Positions 20,910-33,086 of a stretch of DNA of 64,000 bases are shown here, piece after piece. The notes beneath the pieces were generated by a model, which was given only the letters and a program-made list of their open reading frames with translations, was not told the DNA's origin and did not search any database. Within the stretch, counting starts at the first letter, position 1, and the number at the start of each line of letters is the position of its first letter. A program made the position numbers and the translations under genes. Source of the DNA: Copromyces sp. CBS 386.78 (Eukaryota; Ascomycota; Sordariomycetes; Sordariales; Sordariaceae); the NCBI GenBank assembly GCA_030685235.1, contig MU839237.1, positions 1-64,000 on the forward strand, in the 5' to 3' direction.

Positions 20910-23900
20910 TCTTTATTACTTTATTATACTATAAATTGGCTATTATTTAAAATACAATTATTATTAGCTTTGCTAACAATACTAATATTATTATAATAAT
21001 TAAAATTATTAAGGAAAATTATTAAACGTTCTAAATAGTATAGGATATTTATTCGGGATAAGTAATTAAAAGAAGGATAGAATTTAAAGCAAATAAAACG
21101 GAATTTATATATTTTATACGGACGAAAGAATTAAAAATAGAAATTCCTTAAATTAAAGGAATTATATTTAAATTAAAAGAATTATATTTAAATTAATAGA
21201 ATTAATTAGATTCCTTAAGGTTTAATTAAATTAGAAATTTAATTACCGAATATACGTAGAAGTAATAAAAAAAAATTATATAAATAAATATATTAATATA
21301 AGTAGTGGCGAAAATTTAAAACTATTTTTTTATACGAGCGAAGGAGATTTATATTAAGTATATTCGGAGTACGATTGTATACGGAATATTAGCCTTTTAT
21401 TAGCCGATTAAAATTTATAGTAAATTACGAAAAATAGTAATTAAATTAGTTAAATACTAAATTAAATATTTGAAAATTATTGCCGGGGCGTATAAAATTA
21501 CGCTAGTAAGGAACTTAAAAACGGAAACCTTTTATCCGCCGTTCGATTTTTATTTTAATAAATGGGTTAGGGCCTTCGAAGAAAGGTTTACCCGTATAAA
21601 TTAAATAGGGTTCGTGCGAAGGATTATAATTTAAATAATTAATTATATTTAAATAAAGAGAATAAGAAGTCGGTTACCTACCGATAAATTAGAAAGTAAT
21701 ACTATTAAAGTTAAATAGGTTAAAGAATAAGTATTAACGGAGAAATTTCTAATAATTATAATAAGTCCGCCCCTAGTAATAAGGGCGCCGCTACCCCCGT
21801 CGTAAATATTAAAATTAATTACTATAAATTATAAAGGATAATCAAAAGAAATAATAATAAGAAAATAAGTATCGCACTATAATTATTAATTAATAGCAGT
21901 AATAATTAAATTAAGCCGACGGTACAAATTTATTATCGCTAACCTCAACCCGAAGTTTAGCAATAATACTATAAAATAGTATATAGTTAGTACGAAATAA
22001 AAAAAGAAAAAAGCTTAATAATTAGAAAACAACGTCGAATAATATTTATTATTTAAAATAAAGAATTCCTTTTTTATTTAAATAAGGACGGAAATTATAA
22101 GCCTTCGCTCTTTCCTTTTCTAAAAGAAAATTCCGGATATTATAACGCTAATTTATTCTTACGGTATAAATAAAGAAACTTTTACATATATCGTCTTAAA
22201 TTATTTATAGATAATTAATTATTAAATAATAATCACCAATTAATTATAAATAAAAGAATTATTTTAAATTTATTTAAACGACGGAATTTAAATTAAAAGA
22301 ATTTTTTCGTAAATATTATAACTTAATAAATTGAACGAATACTATTTAATAATCAAATTAAAAGGAGAGTAGTATAATAAATTTATACAGTATTCGTAAA
22401 TATATTTAATTATAATATTAGAATAAAAAAATACGGGAAAAATAAGAAAAAGAGGAATTAAATTACGCTAATTATAATAATTACTTAATTACGAAAGCGG
22501 TACTAAAATAATTAATTAATATTCTTCGTAAGTAAAGAGTTCGCGGAATATATTAAAAATTAATTCCTAATTCTTAATAACTTTATAATATTATTAAACT
22601 TAATTTTCATTAGCCGGAGGGGGACCGATAGGGCTATTAATTACTATCGGAAAATTAATATTAATATTTCCTCTATTAAAATTAAAAATAGGAATAATAG
22701 GACGATTGGCTAAAAATATTTTATAATATCCTTTATACTAATAATTTTCGACCTTTATATTCCGGTAATAAAGAAGGATATTAAAGTCGTATAGGAAACC
22801 GTCTATAGTTAAACGTTTATATACGTCCTCAAGGAAATTAATATAAGCGTTACGAAAATAATGAATTAGGGGATTAAAATCGTTTTAAGAATAGAATAAA
22901 ATAATAATTATAGCTTAAACGGCATTATATTTATTATAATAATTTAACGGAATATTTAATATATATTTTATATTAGTAATAAAATAAGTAGTATTCTATT
23001 TACTAGCGTTTCGAAAAATATTAGAAAAAAAAAAAAAAGATTGTAGGAGGAAATTTATTTTTAATATTAATATAATAAATATATTTTGCAAAGAGCGTAT
23101 AAAATATAGTTATATTAAAGGATAGAATATTGTAAACGTAATTAATAAATTTTAAATTATAATAGAAGTAGGGAATACGACGGATAATATTAATCGACGT
23201 AATTAATAGGAAGGAGGGGAGGCGAGCGTAAAAATAAGGAAGATTTACTAGCTAAAAGGAAGGTTAAAGGCGGGGTTAGAAGTTAATATATAAATAAAGG
23301 ATAAGAATTCGGGCGTAAAAGTAAAAGGAGGAGCGGGAGAACGGGGGAATTTAAGGGACGGGGAATCTATTATATAAATAAAGTCGATATTACATTCGGT
23401 AATATTATAGTTAATACGAATTATAAGGCTTAAGGGATTGGAAATATAGCCGGAAGGACGGTCGGGAATACAATTAATAGAAGAAAACGCTATTTTAAAA
23501 GTTAATTAAATAAGGAAGAAAAGGAAGTTCGAAAAATAGCAGCAAAAAAAAGTTTTTATATAGAAGGAAAGAAGGGGCCTTTATACTCATATAAACTTTA
23601 ATAGAATTATAGGAGTTTAAGGGATAACGATAAAACGGGAGTAAGGGTAAATAATAGGGAAGGGATAATTACTATAGGCGGTTTAAAAAGAAGGAGCGGC
23701 GTACGAAAATAGTATTTCGATTATTCTAATATTAAATTAAAGGCGGTAAAAGGGAAGTAGCTTATTTACTAAGGCGGTAAGTAAGTACCGCTATAAATAG
23801 AATCGAAATAGAGTAAACGCAATTTATTCGCGACCGAAAGGAATTAGCAGTTTTTATCCGACGGTACTTATCGCTATACAATTTCTTCTAGAGAACTAGG

Positions 23901-23965
23901 AGAAGTACCCTATACTAATAAAGCGCTATAAATAAATAATATAGGGAATAAGACTATTATTATTA
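20910..23965 (+). mobile_element. LINE copy L4, 5'-truncated
   Basis: Plus-strand LINE starting in the reverse transcriptase, just upstream of the FADD region, and running through the ORF2 C-terminal part and 3' region to an (ATT)n tail at about 23953-23965. It abuts L0 head to head at 20909/20910 and L2 at 23966. It is strongly RIPped; for example FADD reads FANN near 20970-20985. Confidence 0.85.
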
Positions 23966-24195
23966 TATTATAAGCGTATTAAAAGACCTAAACAAACTTT
24001 AATTATTAGAGAGGTAAATTAAAATACGAAGTTATTACCTAATAAATCCGCCAAAATTACTACCCTTTAAATTAAATAAACGGGCAAACGAAATTAAAGA
24101 CTATAACGGTAAAGTAAATATCTTTACCGACCGTTTCTTCCCGAAAATAAAAGTCCCGACAAATTATTTACTAAATTAAATTTAATTATTAAATA
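23966..24195 (+). mobile_element. LINE copy L2, segment 1
   Basis: Plus-strand LINE from between the endonuclease and reverse transcriptase (matching L9 from about 56350). Its last 14 bases, 24182-24195 (ttaattattaaata), are the target duplication of L1, found again at 26606-26619. Confidence 0.85.
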
Positions 24196-26605
24196 ATAAT
24201 AATAGTCTTATTCCCTATACTATTTATCTATAGCGCCTTATTAGTATAGGGTATTTCTCCTAGTTCTCTAGAGGAAATTGTGTGGCGATAAACGCCGTCG
24301 GATAAAAACCGCTAACTCCTTTTAGTCGCGAATAAATTACGCTTACTCTATTTTAATTCTATTTATAGCGGTACTTATTTACCGCCTTAATAAATAAATT
24401 ACTTCCCTTCTACCGCCTTTAATCTAATATTAAAATAATTAAAATACTATTTTTATACGCCGTTCCTTCTTTTTAAACCGCTTATAATAATCGTTCCTTC
24501 TTTATCGTTTACCCCTATTCCCGCCTCGTTATTATCCTTTAAATTCCTACGATTTTATTAAGGTTTATATAACCGTAAGGGCCCCTTCTTTCCCTCTATA
24601 AGAATTCTTCCCCGCTACTACTTTTCGAATTTCCCTTTCTTCTTTATTTAATTAACTTTTAAAATAGCGTTTTCTTTTACTAATTATATTCCCGACTATC
24701 CTCCTAACTATATATTTAATCCTTTAAGCCTTATAATTTATATTAATTATAATATTATTAAATATAATATTAATTTCGTTTATATAATAGATTTTTTATC
24801 CTTTAAATTCCCTTATTCCCCTACGCCCCCTTTTACCCTAGCGCCCGAATTTTAATCCTTTATCCGGGTATTAACCCTTAACCCCGCCTTTAACCTTCCT
24901 TCCGGCCAGTAAATCTTCTTTATCCTTACGTTCGCTTCCTTTCCTTTTTATTAATTATATTAATTAACGCTATCTATTATATTTCCTACTTCTATTATAA
25001 TTTAAAATTTATTAATTATATTTATAATACCCCGTCCTTTAATATAATTATATTTTATATACTTTTTTAAAAATATATTTATTATATTAATATTAAAAGT
25101 AAATTTCTTCCTACGGTCTTCTTTTCGTTTTTTTTTCTAATATTCTTCGAAACGTCGGCAAGTAGAACGCTATTTATCTTATTACTAATACGAAGTAAAT
25201 ATTAAATATTCCGTTAAATTATTATAATAAATATAACGCCGTTTAAATTATAATTATTATTTTATTCCGCTCTTAAAACGATTTTAATCCCTTAATTCAT
25301 TATTTTTATAGCGCTTATATTAACTTCTTTAAAAGTGTACGTAAGCGCTTAATTACGGATAATCTCTTATACGACTTTAATATGCTTCTTTATTACCGGA
25401 ATATAAAGGTCGAAAACTATTAATATAAAAGATATTATAAAATATTCTTAATTAATCGTCCTTCCGCTTCTATTTTCGGCTCTAATAGAGGGGGTATTAA
25501 TATTAGTTCCCCAATAATAGTTAATAGCCTTATCGGCCCCCTTCCGGCTAACGAAAATTAGGTTTAATAGCGTTATAAAATTATTAAGAATTAAGAATTA
25601 ATATTTAATATATTCCGTAAATTCTTCGCCCGTGAAGAATATTAATTAATTATTTTAATATTACCTTTGTAATTAAATAATTATTATAATTAGTATAATT
25701 TAATTCTTCCTCTTCTTATTTTTCTTATATTCTCTTATTCTAATATTATAATTGAACGTATTTACGAATATTACATAAATTTATTACGCTACTCTCCCTT
25801 TAATTTGATTATTAAACGGTATTTATTTAATTTATTAAGCTATAATACTTATAAAAAGATTCTTTCAATTCGGGTTCCGTCGTCCAAATAAATTTAAAAT
25901 TCTTCTTTTATTTACGGCTAATTAGTCGCTATTATTTAATAGTCGGCTATTTGTAAATAATTTAAGATAATATATATAAAAGTTTTTTTATTTATTTTAT
26001 AAGAATAAATTAGTATTTTAATATCCGGAACCTTCTTTTAGAAGAGGAAAGATTAGAAATTTATAATTTCTATCCTTATTTAAGTAAGAAGAGAATTCTT
26101 TATTTTAAATAATAGGTATTATTCGTTGTTGTTTTTTAATTATTAAGCTTTCTTTTTTTTTGTTTCGTATTGACTATATACCGTTTTATAGTATTACTAC
26201 TAAACTTCGGGTTAAAATTGGCGATAGTAAATTCGTATTATCAGCCTAATTTAATTACTACTATTATTAATTAATAATTATAGTATAATACCTATTCTCT
26301 TATCGTTGTTTTTTCTAATTACCCTTTATAGTCCGTAGCAGTTAGTTTTAATACTTGCAACGGGGGCGGCGGCGCCCCCGTTGCCGGGGGCGGACTTATT
26401 GCAATCGCTAGAAGTTTCTCTATCGGTATCTATTCCTTAGCTTACTTAACTTTAGCGGTACTACTTTTTAATTTATCGGCGGGTAGCCGAACTTTTACTC
26501 TCCTTGCTTAAATGCGGCTAACTACCCAAGTTATAGTTCTTAGGACGAACCCTACTTGGTTTGTACGGTCAAGCCTTTCTTCGAAGGCCCTAACCCGTTT
26601 GTTGA
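24196..26605 (-). mobile_element. LINE copy L1 inserted in L2
   Basis: A 2410-bp 5'-truncated minus-strand copy. It begins at left with the reversed (ATT)n tail and the conserved 3' end (the reverse of ...agcatagggaataagact) and runs into ORF2. Flanked by the 14-bp duplication ttaattattaaata. The 5' part (26330-26605) is clearly less RIPped than the remainder and preserves the GC-rich palindrome at 26359-26382. Confidence 0.92.
26359..26382. repeat. GC-rich palindrome inside LINE L1
   Basis: Arms AACGGGGGCG and CGCCCCCGTT flank GCGG; the least mutated version of the palindrome at 191-214. Confidence 0.8.
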
Positions 26606-27059
26606 TTAATTATTAAATAGTAATACCCCGATACTTATTAATAATTTAATTATTAAAAAGGATATCCGGGAAATCCTTTTAAAAATAATACTAAATAAAG
26701 TACTAAGTATCGATTAATTTTTAAATAAATTTCTAAAAATCTATAGAAAACTATTTAAATAAGTAATAGCGGCTTTCGCTATAATAAATCTTTAGTTCGG
26801 ATATTTTCTTTAACAATTTGAAAACGCGAAAGTAATTATTTTTAAAAATTTTGGAAAAAACGCCGAATAATAAAAATTAGTTAAGGTATAAAAGCCTATA
26901 TCGCTTTTAAATAACGTTAGAAAAATCCTTAAATCTTTTATAGTAAAGAAGTTAACGTAAGTAGTAGAAAAGTACAATTTCTTCCCAGAAGGCTAAATAA
27001 ATAACCGGGTAGGCCGTTTAACCGAATTCGCTATCCGAATAATTATTAATACGGTTTAT
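26606..27059 (+). mobile_element. LINE copy L2, segment 2 (RT upstream part)
   Basis: L2 resumes after L1 with the duplicated 14 bases, then the start of the reverse transcriptase domain, and stops at the element at 27060. RIPped. Confidence 0.85.
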
Positions 27060-27078
27060 TAAAGCGCAGCTGTTATAG
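27060..27078. repeat. Inverted repeat of copy A, left
   Basis: taaagcgcagctgttatag, the reverse of 28107-28125, with one or two changes relative to copy B. Confidence 0.8.
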
Positions 27079-27268
27079 TTAGAGAATGGAGTATTTATAC
27101 GAAGTGAGCGAGCATAGCGGAGCTTTTCTATAATGGGGGCGATACCTATGTAAATTCCTCGTGCTGTGATTGGTCTATGGACTAAGCAATCCGTTCCTAT
27201 TATTGGTTAGAACTTTTGTAGCCCGTGCACGCAATCCGTTCCTACTATTGGTCGCAGCCTACGCGGGG

Positions 27269-27289
27269 TCCCGGGGGTGTCCCCCGGGA
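27269..27289. repeat. Perfect G/C palindrome in copy A
   Basis: CCCGGGGG and CCCCCGGG flank TGT, extended by one T/A pair. Copy B lacks it: the two copies differ in this part. Confidence 0.85.
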
Positions 27290-27332
27290 GTAAATTTCTA
27301 TAAAATGACCAAGTTTTTTACCTCACTAATAG

Positions 27333-27342
27333 CCCTAACCCT
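27333..27342 (-). repeat. Two telomere-type units in copy A
   Basis: CCCTAACCCT, two units of the TTAGGG repeat used at fungal telomeres. Copy B has the same at 48767-48781. Too short to mean a chromosome end. Confidence 0.6.
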
Positions 27343-27469
27343 AAAAATAAAAAGGGCACCGAAATAACCGCCATTTCTTAACGGTTATTTTATACCCGGC
27401 TAGAGGTCCGTGCGCCTTCTATTTAACGAGAAATCTTAGTTTAAAAAAAATTTACCAAAGAGGTCTTTA

Positions 27470-27596
27470 GAAAAAAAAAGAATTTAAAAAATGAAAAAAT
27501 AAAAAAATAAAAAAAAAATTTTAATTTTAAAAAAATTTGAAAAAGAATTTAAAAATAAAAAAAATAAAAAATTTAAAAATAAAAATAAAAATAAAA
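27470..27596. repeat. Imperfect (AAAAAT)n tract in copy A
   Basis: A-rich simple repeat with units of five to eight bases. The matching tract in copy B is (ATTTTT)n at 48505-48642. Confidence 0.8.
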
Positions 27597-27814
27597 TAAC
27601 TTACAAAAATAACGTAGAGATAAAATACCCCTGAGGAATACCTTGAAAATAAAATAATTTAAATAACTTGGAAAAAAAAAAAAAATTTAAAATACTTTAA
27701 GGGTACTAGAATTTAATTATATAATAACTTATAGGATAAAAAGTAGTTATATATTATAGAATCCAATTTAGTATTTATATTAGCGTATTAAAATCTCATT
27801 ATTTATTATAGAAT

Positions 27815-28094
27815 CCAGCTTATTATTTACAGTAGACTGTTAAAATCTTAATATTTATAGTAAGTAGAATCCAGTTTATTATTTACAATAGACTATTAAA
27901 ATTTTAATATTTACAATAGGTAGAATCCAGCTTATCATTTACAGTAGACCGTCAAAATTTTAACGTTTATAGTAGGTAGAATCCAGCTTATTATTTATAG
28001 TAGACCGTCAAAATTTTAACGTTTATAGTAGGTAGAATCCAGCTTATTATTTACAATAGACCGCCAAAATTTTAACGTTTATAGTAGGTAGAAT
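27815..28094. repeat. 56-bp minisatellite in copy A, five units
   Basis: Five tandem 56-bp units, each starting ccagcttattatttacagta or close to it, plus a degenerate unit at left (about 27760-27814). RIP-type transitions separate the units. Copy B has the same number of units. Confidence 0.9.
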
Positions 28095-28106
28095 TTAACT
28101 CTAGAC

Positions 28107-28125
28107 CTATAACAGCTGCGCTTTA
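28107..28125. repeat. Inverted repeat of copy A, right
   Basis: ctataacagctgcgcttta, the reverse complement of 27060-27078. Confidence 0.8.
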
Positions 28126-28161
28126 GTAAATTCTTCCCGCCTCGCGCCGGAAGACGATGTT

Positions 28162-29858
28162 ATAATATAGAAACTTAAGGCCGTAATATCTTTTATACTC
28201 TTCGATTTAAAGGGTATATTCAATAGAATTAATTATAAGTAATTTTTATATACGTTATAAGAAATATAATTCTTAAAATAAATCTTTTAATAAGTGAATA
28301 ATTTCGTTATTAAAAGAAACAATTCTCTTTTCTTCGACGACGAAACCTCTTAACCTTATAATATCGTAATAATATTATAAGACTCTTCCCTTTTATTAAT
28401 CCTTTTTATTTTTTTTATTACTTTATTATATTATAAGTTAACTATTATCTAAAATATAATTCTTATCAGCTTCGTCAATAATATTAATATTATTACAGTA
28501 ATTAAAATTACTAAGGAAAATTATCGGACATTCTAAATAATATAGGATATTTATTTAAATTAAGTAGTTGAAAGAAGAATAGAATTCGAAGTAAGTAAAA
28601 TAAAATTTATATATTTTATACGGATAAGGGAATTAAGAATAGAAATTCTTTAAACTAGGAGAGTCGTACTTAAATTAATAGAATCGACTAAATTCCTTAA
28701 AATTTAGTTAAATTAGAAATTTAATTACTAAATATACGTAGAAGTAGTAAAAAAGAAGATAGCTACGTAGACGAACGTATTAATACAACTAGCGGCGAAA
28801 ATTTAAAGTTATTCTTTTATACGAGCGAAGGAAATTTATATTAAATATATTCAGAGTACGATTATATACGTAATATTGGCCTTTTATTAGCCGACTAAAA
28901 TATATAGTAAATTACGAAGGATAGTAATTAAATTAATTAAATACTAAATTAAATATTTAAAAATTATTACTTGGGCGTATAAAATTATATTAATAAAGAA
29001 TTTAAAAATAGGAATTTTTTATCTACTGTTCAATTTTTATTTTAATAAATAGATTAAGGCTTTCGGAAAACAATTTACCCATACGAATTAAAAAGGGTTT
29101 ATCTAAGGGATTATAATTTAAGTAATTAATTATATTTAAATAAGAAGGGTAAAAGATCGGTTATCCGCCGATAAATTAGAAAGCGGTACTACTAAAGTTA
29201 AGTGGGTTGAAGAATAGGTACCGACAGAAAATTTTCTAGCGATTATAGTAAGTCCGCCCCTAGTAATAGAAGTATTACTACCCCCATTATAAGTATTAAA
29301 ACTAACTACTACGAATTATAAAGGGTATTTAGAAGAAGTAATAATAAAAGAATAAATATTATGATATAATTATTAATTAGCGGTAGCAATAATTAAATTA
29401 AACCGACAATACGAATTTACTATCGCTAACTTCAATCTAAAATTTAATAATAATATTATAAAACGGTATATAATTAATATAAAGCGAAAAAGGAAGGAAA
29501 TTTAATAACCGGAAAATGATAATAAATAATACTTATTACTTAAAGCGAAGAATTCCCTTTTTACCTAAGTAAGGATAAAAATTATCGGCATCCAATCTTT
29601 CCTCTTTTAAAAGAAAGTCCTAAATATTATAATACGAATTTGCTCTTACGGAATAAGTAAAGAAATTTTTGCATACATTGTCTTAAATTATTTACGGATA
29701 GCCGACTATTAAATAACAGCGACCAATTAGCCGTAAATAAAAGAAGAATTTTAAATTTATTTAGACGACGGAACCCGAATTAAAAGAATTTTTTTATAAG
29801 TATTATAATTTAATAAATTAAACGAATATTATTTAATAATTAAATTAAAGGGAGAATA
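28162..29858 (+). mobile_element. LINE copy L2, segment 3 (RT and C-terminal part)
   Basis: L2 resumes inside the reverse transcriptase and continues through the ORF2 C-terminal part. RIPped throughout. It ends with the 13-bp target duplication of L3 (29846-29858, taaagggagaata). Confidence 0.85.
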
Positions 29859-30507
29859 ATAATAATAATAGTCTTATTCCCTATACTACTTATTTATAGC
29901 GCCTTATTAGTATAGGGTACTTCTCCTAGTTCTCTGAAGGAAACCGTACGGCGATAAACGCCGTCGGATGAAAACCGTTAACTCTTTTCGGTTGCGAATA
30001 AATCGCGCTTACCCTATTTCGATTCTATTTATAACAATATTTACCTACCGCCCTAATAAATAAACTACTTCCCTTTTACTACCTTCGATCTAATATTAAA
30101 ATAATTAAAATATTATTTTTATACGCCGCTCCTTCCTCCTAAACCGCTTATAATAATCGTCCCTTCCGTATTATTTACCTTTATTCCCGCTTCGTTATTA
30201 TCCTTTAAATTCCTACGATTCTATTAAAGTTTATATAAGCGTAAAGGCCCCTTCCTTCCTTCTATAAGAATTCTTCCCCGCCGCCATCTTTCGAACTTCC
30301 CCTTCTTCCTTATTTAACTAATTTTTAAAATAGCGTCCTCTTTTATTAGCCGTACTCCCGACCGTTTTCCTAACCGTATATTTAACCCTTTAAGCCTCGT
30401 AATTCGCATTGATTACGGTACCGTTGAGCGCGGTGTTGACCTCGTCCGTATAATGGACACCCCGTCCCTTAAGCTCCCCCGTTCCCCTGCGCCCCCCTCT
30501 TCCCCGG
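29859..30507 (-). mobile_element. LINE copy L3, short insertion in L2
   Basis: A 649-bp 5'-truncated minus-strand LINE, starting with the reversed (ATT)n tail and flanked by taaagggagaata on both sides (29846-29858 and 30508-30520). The last 100 bases at its truncated 5' end are almost free of RIP, the remainder is mutated. Confidence 0.92.
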
Positions 30508-31271
30508 TAAAGGGAGAATAGTATAATAAATTCGTATAATATTTTTAAATATATTTAATTATAATATTAGAATAAGAAAGTACAGGAAAAATAGGAAAAG
30601 GAAGAATTAAATTATATTAACTATAATAATTACCTAACTACAAAGGCAGTATTAAAATAACTAATTAATATTTATTCGCGGGCGAAGAATTTACAAAGTA
30701 TATTAAATATTAATTCTTAATTCTTAATAATTTTACAACGCTATTAAACCTAATCTTCGTTAATAGGGGGGGGGCTAATAATGTTATTCACTAATATCGG
30801 GGAATTAATATTAATACTTCCTCTATTAGAACCGAAAATAAGAATAGAAGGACAATTAGCCAAAAATATTTCGCAATATCTTTTATACTAATAATTTTCG
30901 ACCTTTATATTATAGTAATAAGGGAGGACGTTAGGGTCGTACGGGAGATTATCTTCGGTTAAACGTTTATATACGTTTTTAAAGAAATCGATATAAATAT
31001 TATAAAAAGGACGGATTAAAGGATTAAAATCGTTCTAAGAGCGGGATAAAGTAATAATTATAGCCTAAATAACGTTATATTTATTATAATAACCCAACGG
31101 AATATCTAATATATATTTCGTATTAGTAATAGAATAAATAGTATTCTACTTACCGGCGTTTCGAAAAACGTTAGAGAAGAAAACGAAAAAAAGATTACGG
31201 GAAGAAATTTATTCTTAATATTAATATAGTAAATATATTTTATAAAGAGCGTATAAATTATAATTATATTA
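30508..31271 (+). mobile_element. LINE copy L2, segment 4
   Basis: Continuation of L2 after L3, beginning with the duplicated 13 bases and ending with the 8-bp duplication ttatatta (31264-31271) of the small DNA element. Confidence 0.85.
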
Positions 31272-31802
31272 GAGAAAGTCTTTTCGGACTGTAGGGAAAG
31301 TCTTCAGAGACTGTAGCCCCACCCTTCCCGCGCGCTAAAGCACGCTAATGCACCCCAAATTTTTTGAGCTAATCAAATCGCTCGCATCCATTCTAAATCT
31401 ACACACTCTTATTCTTAGCGTCAACAAACCGTACCGCGCCCGCCAAGCCCCCAGATTTCAACCCATTGACAGCCCGCTGACAATCGCTAACAGCCGTTAA
31501 GATTCGTAACAGTCGCTAATAATCAATCGCTGACAGCCGTTGAGACTCGTGATAGTCGCTAGCAATCACTAACAGCCGTTGAGACTCGTAACAGTCGCTG
31601 ACAATCGCTAACAGCCGTAACAGTTGCTGGTAATCGTGACAGTCGCTGCCAAGACGAGTGTGGAGATTAAAATGGATGCAAGCGATTTAATTGGTTCAAA
31701 AATTTTGGTGTGCATTAGCGCGCGGGAAGGGTAGGGCGAGGGTGTAAGTGGGTGGGGCTACAGTCTCTAAAGACTTTCTCTACAGTCCGAAAAGACATTC
31801 TC
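31272..31802. mobile_element. Non-autonomous DNA element, hAT-like, 531 bp
   Basis: Begins GAGAAAGTC and ends GACATTCTC, with long imperfect terminal inverted repeats of roughly 150 bases (31272-31420 and 31644-31802) and an 8-bp target duplication ttatatta at 31264-31271 and 31803-31810. An 8-bp duplication is the hallmark of the hAT superfamily. The centre (about 31447-31643) is a tandem array of about 41-46 bp units around acagccgttgagactcg. There is no coding region, so it would need a transposase in trans. Almost no RIP mutation, so it is younger than the LINE copy around it or was never recognised as a repeat. Confidence 0.9.
31447..31643. repeat. Internal tandem repeat of the hAT-like element
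   Basis: About four irregular units carrying acagccgtt(g)agactcg and acagtcgct in alternation. Confidence 0.7.
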
Positions 31803-32670
31803 TTATATTAAAGGATAGGGTATTATAAATATAATTAGTAAATTTTATACTATAATAGAAATAAAGAATAAAATAGACGGCGCTAATTAATATAGTTAAT
31901 AAGGAGGAGGGGAGGCGAATGTAAGGATAAAGAAGATTTACCGGCCGGGGGGAAAGTTAAAAGCGGAGTTAGAAATTAATATTTAAATGAAGGATTAGAA
32001 TTTAGGCGCTAAGGTAAAAAGGGGCGCGGAAGAACGGAAGAATTTAAAGGATAAAGAATTTATTATACGGACGAAGTCGATATTACGTTTAATAGTACTA
32101 TAATTAATATAAATTATGAAATTTAAGGGATTAAATATACGGTTAGGAAAATAGTTAAGAGTACGGCTAGTAGAAGAAAATACTATTTTGAAAGTTAGTT
32201 AAATAAGGAAAAAAGGGAAATTCGAAAAATAGTAGCGGGAAAGAATTTATATAGAAAGAAGGAAGGGGCCTTTACGCTTATATAAATTTTAATAAAATTG
32301 TATGAATTTAAAAAATAACGACGAAGTAAGAATAAAGGTAAATAATAAGGAAGGGACGGTTATTATAAGTAGTTTAGGAGGAAGGAACGGCGTATAAGAG
32401 CGGTATTTCGATTATTCTAATATGAAATCGAAAGCGGTAGAGGGGAAATAATTTATTTATTAAAGTAGTAAATAAATACCGCTATAAATAGAATCGAAAT
32501 AGAGCAGGCGTAATTTATTCGCAATTAAAAGGAATTAGCGGTTTTTATCCGACAGCGCTTATCGCCGTACAGTTTCCTCTAGAGAACTAAGAGAAGTACC
32601 CTATGCTAATAAAGCGCTATAGATAAGTAGCATAGGGAATAAGACTATTATTATTATTATTATTATTATT
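31803..32670 (+). mobile_element. LINE copy L2, segment 5 (3' end and tail)
   Basis: Resumes with the duplicated ttatatta and runs to the conserved LINE 3' end (agcatagggaataagact, about 32627-32645), followed by an (ATT)n tail of about nine units to 32670. Confidence 0.88.
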
Positions 32671-32834
32671 AAGAAAATTATCCCTTCTAATTACAAACGT
32701 TAATTTACTATTAAAGGGGCCTAAATCGCCGCCAAATTTATTATATACTCGAATAATAATATAAAATAAGCCGTCGAAAATATTTTATAAGAGAATTTAT
32801 ATAAAGTAATTTATATAATTATTAAAATAATAAT
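32671..32834 (+). mobile_element. LINE copy L5, segment 1 (ORF1)
   Basis: Plus-strand LINE ORF1 matching L9 from about 54143. It starts directly after the tail of L2 and is cut by G3 at 32835; the copy resumes at 42261. Confidence 0.85.
32830..32834. repeat. Target-site duplication ATAAT of G3, left
   Basis: Same five bases at 42256-42260, after the other LTR. Confidence 0.88.
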
Positions 32835-33066
32835 TGTAAGGGGTGCAGCACAGTTGGCACAAGTGCTGGCCTAACGATCGATAAAGTTCTACGAGGAAAG
32901 AAAGAAGGGAAGGGAGCCTATAGGGCAGGCGAACTAGCCAATTATCCTTTTTAAAGGACGTACGGTGTACGGGCTAAAGGGGTTTACCGGCATAGTAGGG
33001 TTGCCGGTACGGCAATTCGCCTGGCGATTGCCAAGTACGTCAACTACGGGCATTAGCCCTATAATA
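32835..33066 (-). repeat. 3' LTR of G3
   Basis: 232 bp, from TGTAAGGGGT to CCCTATAATA. The left (outer) part retains CA and TG; the right (inner) part is mutated relative to 42025-42255. One extra G explains the length difference. Confidence 0.92.
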
Positions 33067-33086
33067 TTAGCCCCCCCCTTCTCCTC
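33067..33086 (-). other. Polypurine tract of G3
   Basis: On the minus strand ggaggagaagggggggg lies directly upstream of the 3' LTR. Confidence 0.75.

Larger units (their letters stand above)
27060..28161 (-). mobile_element. Unclassified 1.1-kb element, copy A
   Basis: An about 1102-bp insertion in LINE L2, found in inverted orientation as copy B (48038-49049). Joining the LINE flanks gives ...acggttta/tataatatag, which matches other LINE copies in length, so there seems to be no target duplication. It holds near its ends a 19-base inverted repeat (27060-27078 and 28107-28125), then a 36-base end shared with copy B. From left to right: a GC-normal stretch with repeated CCAAT-type boxes, a G/C palindrome at 269-289 of the 27 kb block, two CCCTAA units, an (AAAAAT)n tract and a 56-bp minisatellite. 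No coding region that I trust. Ends are little RIPped, the middle more so. Class unknown. Confidence 0.75.

Noticed and set aside
27170..27367. 65-codon ORF in copy A
   Set aside because: No start or domain support, absent from copy B, and it runs over a palindrome and telomere-type units.
27060..28161. Helitron, because of insertion between A and T without duplication
   Set aside because: Ends lack the 5' TC and 3' CTRR with hairpin; there are subterminal inverted repeats instead.
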